NCBI GenBank assembly: GCA_937924525.1 | Contig: CALDSU010000001.1 | Coordinates: forward strand, 186,001-250,000 | Reading direction: 5' to 3' | DNA: 64,000 nucleotides | Source of the DNA: an uncultured Bryobacteraceae bacterium | GTDB taxonomy: Bacteria; Acidobacteriota; Terriglobia; Bryobacterales; Bryobacteraceae | Shown here: piece by piece, positions 59,068 through 64,000 of the stretch | Numbering within the stretch: position 1 is the first letter of the stretch | How the letters are laid out: each line of letters begins with the position of its first letter | Notes under the pieces: model-generated | What the model saw: only the letters and a program-made list of their open reading frames with translations | Told to the model about the DNA's origin: nothing | The model's database searches: none | Position numbers and translations under genes: made by a program

Positions 59068-61650
59068 CTACTCCTGGCGCAGCGCTTCCAGCGGCTTCTG
59101 GTCGAGGATGCGATAACTGGCCGCCCACCCGGCGGCGTTGGCGATCAGCGCGCTGGCCAGGATGGCCGCCAGGTTCGGGAGCGGATCGAACCGGTACTGC
59201 GTCTCCAGCAGGCGCTTTAGAATCAGATTGGAGAATCCGCTCGCCAGCGCGCTGCCCATCACTCCCGCCGCCAGCCCCAACAGGAGAAACTCAACGGAGT
59301 AGATCGCTCGCACGCGCCGGCGGGTGGCGCCCAGCGTCTTCAAAATCACCACTTCGCGAACGCGCCGGAACCGGGTGCCCGCTACGCTGGAGGCGAGAAT
59401 CACCACGCCCGCCAGGATCGAGAACGCCGAGATGAAGCGCACCACCAGCGCAATCTGGTCAATCACCTCCTGCACGCGGTCCAGCACATCGGCAATGTTG
59501 ATGACGGAAACCGACGGGAACCGCTGGTACATGACGCGCTGCAAAGCCGCTACTTCGCGGGTGCGCACCCGCACGCCGCCGAAGTACAGCACCGGCAGCC
59601 CGTCGAGCACGCCCGGCGTGAACACAAAGTCGATGCTGGCGCCGGGGCGGATGGACTCGGTGCGGTGAATGGCCGCCACGCGCGCGGCGACCCGGCGCCC
59701 CTGGACGTTCCACGCGAGTTGCGCTCCCGGCTTCACGTTCAGAATGCGGGCAGCCTCTTCGGAGACCGAAACCTGCGGCGCTTGCCGGCTCCACGCGGTC
59801 CACCACGCGCCTTCGCGGATCTCGGTGTGCTCGGGCAGGTTTTCCGACCAGGTGATGGAACGCTCGCGCAAGTAGCGCCGCGCGGGCCCTTCCACTTTGC
59901 GCCTGGTCAGGTCGTCGCCGTTGATTTCCACCAGGCGGCCCGCAACCGCCGGCACCACCGAGATTTCCCCTTCCACGCCCTTGGCCTCCCGGAGAGTGGC
60001 GCGGAGGTCTTCCGCCTGGCTGCCGGTGATGTTGAGCAAAATGACATTGGGCATGCCCGGCGGGGCGCTCGCGGCAATCTGTTCCAGCATCGAGTGCTGC
60101 ACCAGGTAGACGGTGAGCGTAAACATCACGCCGATGCTCAGGGCTACCAGCACCGATTGGGCATGGTTGCCGGGACGATATAGATTGGCGACGCCGTGGC
60201 GGAGCGCGGCCGGCAGCGCGGCCAGCCGTGCGCGCGCCAGCACGCGCAGCGCCCGCAGCGCGCCCCAGGCCAGGGCCGACAGCAGGAGCAGGCTGACCAG
60301 CAGCCCGCCGACAAACCAGCCGGCTACGCGGAGCGAATCCCGCGGCGGTCCCGGCGTCAACCAGGCCGCAATGCCGGCGAGGCCCAGGAGAATCAGTCCG
60401 GCGGCGGCCGCCGGCGCCATCCACTGTCGCCAGCGTTGCCGCCACGGCGGCTGCGCTTCTTCCATGTCCCGGCGGAGGATCCGCAACGGCCGGATCTGGC
60501 GGATGCCGAGCAGCGGCGGCGCCAGGAACAGGAGCGTCGACAAGATGCCGATGGCCAGCGCCTCCGCGGCGGGGAGCCAGCCGAACCGCCAGCCGGGCGT
60601 CATCTGAAAATACTTCGCCAGCAGCAGCGGGAACGCGAGTTGCACCGCCTGGCCGACGGCGATGCCGCCCAGCGCTCCCGTCCCCGCCAGCATCATCCCC
60701 TGGAGCAGATAAATGCGCATCACCTGCCCCGAGCGCGCCCCCAGCGCCTTCATCACCGCGATGGAATCCATCTTCTGCTGCAAATGGGATTGCATGGCGG
60801 AGGCGATGCCCAGCGCGCCCACCACCACGGCGATCAGACTGATCAGGCTCAGGAAGGTCGTGGCTCGCTCGAGACCGCGGGTGACCAGCGGGTGCGTCTC
60901 GCGGAAATCCGCGATCAACGCCGTCGGAAAGGACTGCTGTACGCGCCGCCGCACTTCCTCCACTCCCGTGCCGGGCGCGGCGGCGGAGGGGAGCCGGAAA
61001 AGAAAACGCTGGGCGGCGCGGCTGCCTGGCTGCAACAGTCCGGTGCGCTCCAGTCCGGCGCGCGAGATGAGCACGCGCGGGCCGATGTTCAAACTTCCCA
61101 CCATGCGGTCCGGTTCGGCGGCAATCAGCGCGGTCACGGTGAAGTCCGCCCCGCCAAGGGTCATCCGGTCGCCCACACGGGCGCTCAAGCGCAGGAGCAG
61201 ATCTTCGGACACGCCCATCTGGTCCGGTCCCAGGCGCTCGCGCAAGGCGCCGGGCGGCTCCAACCTCACCGATCCGTAGAACGGGTAAACCTCCGGATCC
61301 ACAGCCTTCACCGAGACCAGCAGCGGATCGCCCCCTACGGCAGGGGCCATCATCGACACCGTCTCGGTAATCCACGTTCGCCGGACGCCCTGCTGTTCGA
61401 GCTCCGCCAGGACCTTTTCCTGTTCTTCGGTGGGGAGTTCAAACACCCGGACGGACAGGTCAGCGGCCATCAGCGTGCGCGCTTCCCGCAGCAGCAGGTC
61501 GCGGAACGCCTGGCTGAATCCGCGCACGCCCGACAGCGAACCTACTCCTACCGCCACCGCCAGCACCACGAATACGAACTTGGCGGACGAGGCGCGGGCT
61601 TCCCGCCAGGCGATCTTGAACGCCGTTCGCCAAGGAAACGCGCTATTCAT
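59068..61650 (-). CDS. YbbP/FtsX-type ABC transporter permease
   Basis: 860 aa, the full length of the two-repeat YbbP/LolE-like family. One N-terminal helix (about 22-42), a periplasmic MacB-like domain, three helices with EAQP-type FtsX core (about 285-400, QQKMDSIAVMKALGARSGQVMRIY in parts), four helices about 425-520, a second periplasmic domain, and a C-terminal FtsX core (about 740-860, REVVILKTLGATRRRVRAIY). It partners the ATPase, whose stop it overlaps by 8 nt. Such transporters act on lipids or lipoproteins in the inner membrane; the substrate here is not known. Confidence 0.9.
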   Translation of the reverse strand: MNSAFPWRTAFKIAWREARASSAKFVFVVLAVAVGVGSLSGVRGFSQAFRDLLLREARTLMAADLSVRVFELPTEEQEKVLAELEQQGVRRTWITETVSMMAPAVGGDPLLVSVKAVDPEVYPFYGSVRLEPPGALRERLGPDQMGVSEDLLLRLSARVGDRMTLGGADFTVTALIAAEPDRMVGSLNIGPRVLISRAGLERTGLLQPGSRAAQRFLFRLPSAAAPGTGVEEVRRRVQQSFPTALIADFRETHPLVTRGLERATTFLSLISLIAVVVGALGIASAMQSHLQQKMDSIAVMKALGARSGQVMRIYLLQGMMLAGTGALGGIAVGQAVQLAFPLLLAKYFQMTPGWRFGWLPAAEALAIGILSTLLFLAPPLLGIRQIRPLRILRRDMEEAQPPWRQRWRQWMAPAAAAGLILLGLAGIAAWLTPGPPRDSLRVAGWFVGGLLVSLLLLSALAWGALRALRVLARARLAALPAALRHGVANLYRPGNHAQSVLVALSIGVMFTLTVYLVQHSMLEQIAASAPPGMPNVILLNITGSQAEDLRATLREAKGVEGEISVVPAVAGRLVEINGDDLTRRKVEGPARRYLRERSITWSENLPEHTEIREGAWWTAWSRQAPQVSVSEEAARILNVKPGAQLAWNVQGRRVAARVAAIHRTESIRPGASIDFVFTPGVLDGLPVLYFGGVRVRTREVAALQRVMYQRFPSVSVINIADVLDRVQEVIDQIALVVRFISAFSILAGVVILASSVAGTRFRRVREVVILKTLGATRRRVRAIYSVEFLLLGLAAGVMGSALASGFSNLILKRLLETQYRFDPLPNLAAILASALIANAAGWAASYRILDQKPLEALRQE

Positions 61651-62311
61651 CAGCCACCACCAACCCGTCGCGCAACAGAATGCGCCGGTCGGCATGCCGG
61701 GCCAGCGTCGCGTCGTGGGTTACCAGCACGAGCGTCGTACCCTCGCGGCGGTTGAGTTCAATCAGCAGTTTCAATACCTGCTGCCCGTTGGCGCTGTCGA
61801 GATTGCCGGTGGGCTCATCGGCCATCAGGATAGGCGGCCGCAGCATAAACGCGCGCGCGAGCGCCACCCGCTGCTGTTCCCCGCCGGAAAGCTGTACCGG
61901 GTAATGGTCGCGCCGGTCGCCTAGTCCTACCGATTCCAGCAGCGACCGGGCGCGCTCGCGCCCCGGCCCGTTTCCCCCGGCGAGTTCATGCGGCAGCAGA
62001 ACGTTTTCCTCCGCCGTCAGCGTGGGAATCAGTTGATACGACTGGAAGACGAAGCCGAGCTTCCTCCCTCGCAGCAAAGCCAGGCGGTCTTCGTCGAGTC
62101 CCGTGATGTCTTCGCCATCCAGGACAATCCGGCCGGAAGTGGGCGTGTCCAGTCCGGCCAGCAGACCCAGCAGCGTGCTCTTCCCACTCCCCGACGGACC
62201 CATGATGGCCACAAACTGGCCGGCGGGAATCTCGAAGCTGAGCCCGCGCAAGATATCCACGCGGTGCGACGGCGTCGCGATCGATTTGGTGAGTTCCGCA
62301 ACCTGGATCAT
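61643..62311 (-). CDS. YbbA/LolD-like ABC transporter ATPase
   Basis: 222 aa. Walker A GPSGSGKS (about 38-45), Q-loop FVFQSYQLIPTLTAEENV, signature LSGGEQQRVALARAF (about 140-154), Walker B ILMADEPTGNLD, and H-loop VTHD. It belongs to the MacB/LolD/YbbA group that pairs with FtsX-type permeases. ATG 62311 (MIQVAELTKS) is the family-like start; another in-frame ATG at 62335 would leave only 9 bp to the divergent esterase gene. Confidence 0.93.
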   Translation of the reverse strand: MIQVAELTKSIATPSHRVDILRGLSFEIPAGQFVAIMGPSGSGKSTLLGLLAGLDTPTSGRIVLDGEDITGLDEDRLALLRGRKLGFVFQSYQLIPTLTAEENVLLPHELAGGNGPGRERARSLLESVGLGDRRDHYPVQLSGGEQQRVALARAFMLRPPILMADEPTGNLDSANGQQVLKLLIELNRREGTTLVLVTHDATLARHADRRILLRDGLVVADE

Positions 62312-62344
62312 GGCCGCGGGGCGGAACGTTATCATGTCTGGCAG

Positions 62345-63022
62345 GTGCGCACCCTCATCATTGTTGGACTACTTTCGCTCTTCCTTGGTTGTAGCAAATC
62401 CCCTGAGTCCTCCCCCGCGCCGCCCGCGGAGGCGACGCCGCCGGCGTCCGCCGCATCTCCTCCGCCCGACGGGCGTCCGGTCATCGTCGCGTTTGGCGAC
62501 AGTCTGTCCGCCGGTTTCGGGGTAGACCCGGGCGAAAGCTATCCCGACTACTTGCAGCGCGCGTTGGACGAGCGTGGCTATCGCTATCGGGTGATCAACG
62601 CGGGCATCAGCGGCGATACCACCAGCGGCGGCGTCGAACGGCTGCCCTCCGTTCTGGAGCACAAGCCCGCCGTCGTCATCCTGGAACTGGGCGGCAACGA
62701 CGGGCTGCGCGGATTCCCCGTTTCGCTCACGCGGCAAAACCTGGAACAGATGATCGTCGGGCTGCAGCAGGCCGGCGCTCGCGTCCTGCTGGCCGGGATC
62801 ACCCTCCCACCCAATTACGGCCAGCGCTACATCCGTGATTTTGAGCGGAATTACCAGGAACTCGCCAGGCAATACCGGACGCCGTTGATCCCCTTCCTGC
62901 TCGAAGGGGTCGCGCTCGAACCCGGCCTGATGCAACCGGACGGCATCCATCCCACGGCGGCAGGAAACCGCAAAGTCGCGGCCACGGTGCTGCGCTACCT
63001 GGAGCCTCTGCTTCAGAAATGA
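62345..63022 (+). CDS. TesA-like GDSL esterase/arylesterase lipoprotein
   Basis: 225 aa. A lipoprotein signal (LIIVGLLSLFLGCSKS, lipobox LFLGC with Cys at about 16) and a Pro/Ala-rich linker lead to an SGNH hydrolase domain: AFGDSLSAG (block I), INAGISGDTTSGG (block II, Gly), ELGGNDGLRG (block III, Asn) and PDGIHP (block V, Asp-His). Family members hydrolyse acyl esters or thioesters. Start GTG 62345. It diverges from the YbbA/YbbP-like transporter, the same arrangement as tesA and ybbAP in E. coli. Confidence 0.9.
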   Translation: MRTLIIVGLLSLFLGCSKSPESSPAPPAEATPPASAASPPPDGRPVIVAFGDSLSAGFGVDPGESYPDYLQRALDERGYRYRVINAGISGDTTSGGVERLPSVLEHKPAVVILELGGNDGLRGFPVSLTRQNLEQMIVGLQQAGARVLLAGITLPPNYGQRYIRDFERNYQELARQYRTPLIPFLLEGVALEPGLMQPDGIHPTAAGNRKVAATVLRYLEPLLQK

Positions 63023-63032
63023 CAGCGCACCG

Positions 63033-63575
63033 CTAGGGTTTTTGTTTTGCCCGCTCCCGTTGCGCCCGCGCCGTGGAGGGCGGCGTAATTCCTTTCGTCC
63101 GCAGGTAGCCTACCAGGTTTCCGTAGTGCTGATTCCAGTTCACCACCAGCCCGATCATGTGGTTCACGCGGGCGAACGGTTTGCCCTGCGACGGAGTGAC
63201 GATTTCCAGCGCCCGGGCGTCGGTCATGTCTTCATACAGCGGATCGCAGAAGGCGAACGAATCCTTTAGCCCCTGGACCAGTTCCGCCTTTGCCGTCACG
63301 CCCTGAAACTTCCTGGGATCCACCGGCGCCTCGACGTCTAGGGCCGCGCCGCACAGGTTGTAATTCATGACGATGTTGTGTTCCATCCACTCCGCGAAAC
63401 TGCGCTGGGGCGGCGTGAGGCGGTAGCGGTACTCGCTCTCCGGCATCAACTCGGCGGCTTCCACCAGGTTGAGCTTGGCGAGGTGATAACGCGGCCGGAG
63501 CGAATCCATGATGGGAGAACCGGATTGCGCGGCGGCGCACCAAGTACATGCCAGGGTGAAGATCAGGTTGCGCAT
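63033..63575 (-). CDS. secreted DinB-superfamily protein
   Basis: 180 aa. A short signal peptide (about 1-17, LIFTLACTWCAAAQ) is followed by a four-helix DinB-like bundle: PPQRSFAEWMEHNIVMNYNLC (in two parts, about 54-74) and VNHMIGLVVNWNQHYGNLVGYLRTKG (in two parts, about 137-162), with spaced His residues as metal ligands. Exported DinB proteins are common in Acidobacteria; their activity is unknown. TACAAT lies 14 nt upstream of the ATG. Confidence 0.8.
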   Translation of the reverse strand: MRNLIFTLACTWCAAAQSGSPIMDSLRPRYHLAKLNLVEAAELMPESEYRYRLTPPQRSFAEWMEHNIVMNYNLCGAALDVEAPVDPRKFQGVTAKAELVQGLKDSFAFCDPLYEDMTDARALEIVTPSQGKPFARVNHMIGLVVNWNQHYGNLVGYLRTKGITPPSTARAQRERAKQKP

Positions 63576-63605
63576 GGCGAAGTCCCGCCATTGTAGCGCG
63601 GGCGC

Positions 63606-64000
63606 TCAGAGCCCGACGCGGCGCCGGAAATCGTCCAGGCTGAACGCGTCGCTCCTGATGTAATCCATCAGTTCGCGCTCGCGCGAGCGGATCTGGTCCA
63701 CCTTCCCGGGCAGTTCTTCCTCGGCGCCCGGGGGTACCCGCAGCAGGCCGTTTTCGTCCCCGTGCAGCAGGTCCCCCGGCTTCACTACCAGGCCGCACAC
63801 CTGCACCGGCACGTTCACGCGCACGGCCCGGAAATAGGCATGGCTGACGACGGCGCCGCGCGCAAAGTAATGGAACCCGAGCCCCCGCACTTCGGGCAGG
63901 TCCCGCACGCCGCAGTCGCTCACCAGGCCGATGGCGCCCAGGCGGGTCGCCACGGTGGCCATCACTTCTCCGCAGTGGGCCGCATAGTCGCCATGTGGGC
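63606..64000 (-). CDS. RraA-family protein, partial (5' end beyond window)
   Basis: Frame is open to the window edge, so only the C-terminal 130 residues or so are visible. GEVMATVATRLGAIGLVSDCGVRDLPEVRGLGFHYFARG (in parts) matches the RraA/HMG-aldolase core, including the Asp/Arg pair (CGVRD), and VKPGDLLHGDENG matches the GD-x-x-xxD-x-xG loop. The family holds 4-hydroxy-4-methyl-2-oxoglutarate aldolases and the RNase E inhibitor RraA; without genome context the aldolase-like assignment is preferred. A GTG at 63965 lies within the conserved core, so it is not the start. Confidence 0.82.
   Translation of the reverse strand, partial: PHGDYAAHCGEVMATVATRLGAIGLVSDCGVRDLPEVRGLGFHYFARGAVVSHAYFRAVRVNVPVQVCGLVVKPGDLLHGDENGLLRVPPGAEEELPGKVDQIRSRERELMDYIRSDAFSLDDFRRRVGL

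Noticed and set aside
1-64000. tRNA or rRNA genes
   Set aside because: Intergenic gaps were scanned by eye for T-loop and CCA-like patterns; none folded plausibly. A tRNAscan run would settle this.

Overview
The window is a high-GC, gene-dense chromosomal segment. It most resembles an acidobacterium of the Solibacteres/Bryobacterales type. This rests on family content: an Oar-like TonB-dependent receptor with an N-terminal carboxypeptidase-regulatory domain, a secreted protein with the C-terminal domain common in Candidatus Solibacter (TIGR03437-like), an orphan DUF1501 protein, a secreted SpoIVB/S55-like protein, and an UpxY-type antiterminator. The assignment is inferred from families and is not a taxonomic test. 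No rRNA, tRNA, CRISPR array, insertion sequence or phage gene was seen.

Bases 1-31,000 form an extracellular polysaccharide (EPS) locus. A 19-gene minus-strand operon runs from a TTGACA-type promoter near 30,980 down to 5,968. It begins with an UpxY/NusG-like antiterminator and a PilZ protein. Next come the export genes (Wzz/GumC-like chain-length protein, short Wza-like OPX protein, outer-membrane beta-barrel), then a CelD/BcsL-like acyltransferase, a BY-kinase (CpsD) and a polysaccharide deacetylase. The synthesis genes follow: three GT4 and one GT2 glycosyltransferases, Wzy/O-antigen-ligase-like polymerase, WbaP/PglC-type initiating phosphoglycosyl transferase, DegT aminotransferase, FlaA1/CapD-like nucleotide-sugar dehydratase and Wzx flippase. 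The distal end encodes a secreted beta-helix protein, a methyltransferase and a 957-residue fusion whose parts look like a phosphoribosyltransferase, an APH/choline-kinase-like fold and a HAD phosphatase. Many junctions are ATGA or GTGA overlaps. Beyond a perfect terminator and a convergent plus-strand beta-helix/Ig-like secreted protein lies a glutamine-dependent asparagine synthetase-like amidotransferase.

Bases 31,000-43,000 hold the DUF1501 protein, a stand-alone RelA/SpoT-type HD hydrolase, a thioredoxin-like lipid/periplasmic-type protein, and a compact arginine operon argF-argG-argH-argR. The argF promoter overlaps two tandem ARG boxes, so the operon probably carries its own repressor. 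A secreted cyclase-family hydrolase diverges from argF and is followed by the large TonB-dependent receptor.

Bases 43,000-64,000 are mixed housekeeping and accessory genes: a CmoB-like methyltransferase coupled to a UPF0173 hydrolase, an FmdE-like zinc protein with ThiE, a DUF2520 dehydrogenase-like protein with UvrB, a rhodanese, a second DegT aminotransferase, a DUF255 (thioredoxin plus six-hairpin) protein, thiol peroxidase and a MurJ-like flippase. They are followed by a minus-strand cluster of YbbA/YbbP-like ABC transporter, S55-like protein and beta-propeller protein, diverging from a TesA-like lipoprotein esterase. A DinB-like secreted protein and a partial RraA-family protein end the window.

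Several genes have a -10-like hexamer 5-7 bases before the start codon and no Shine-Dalgarno sequence, suggesting leaderless transcripts. The most novel-looking object is the PRTase/kinase-like/HAD fusion at the end of the EPS operon.
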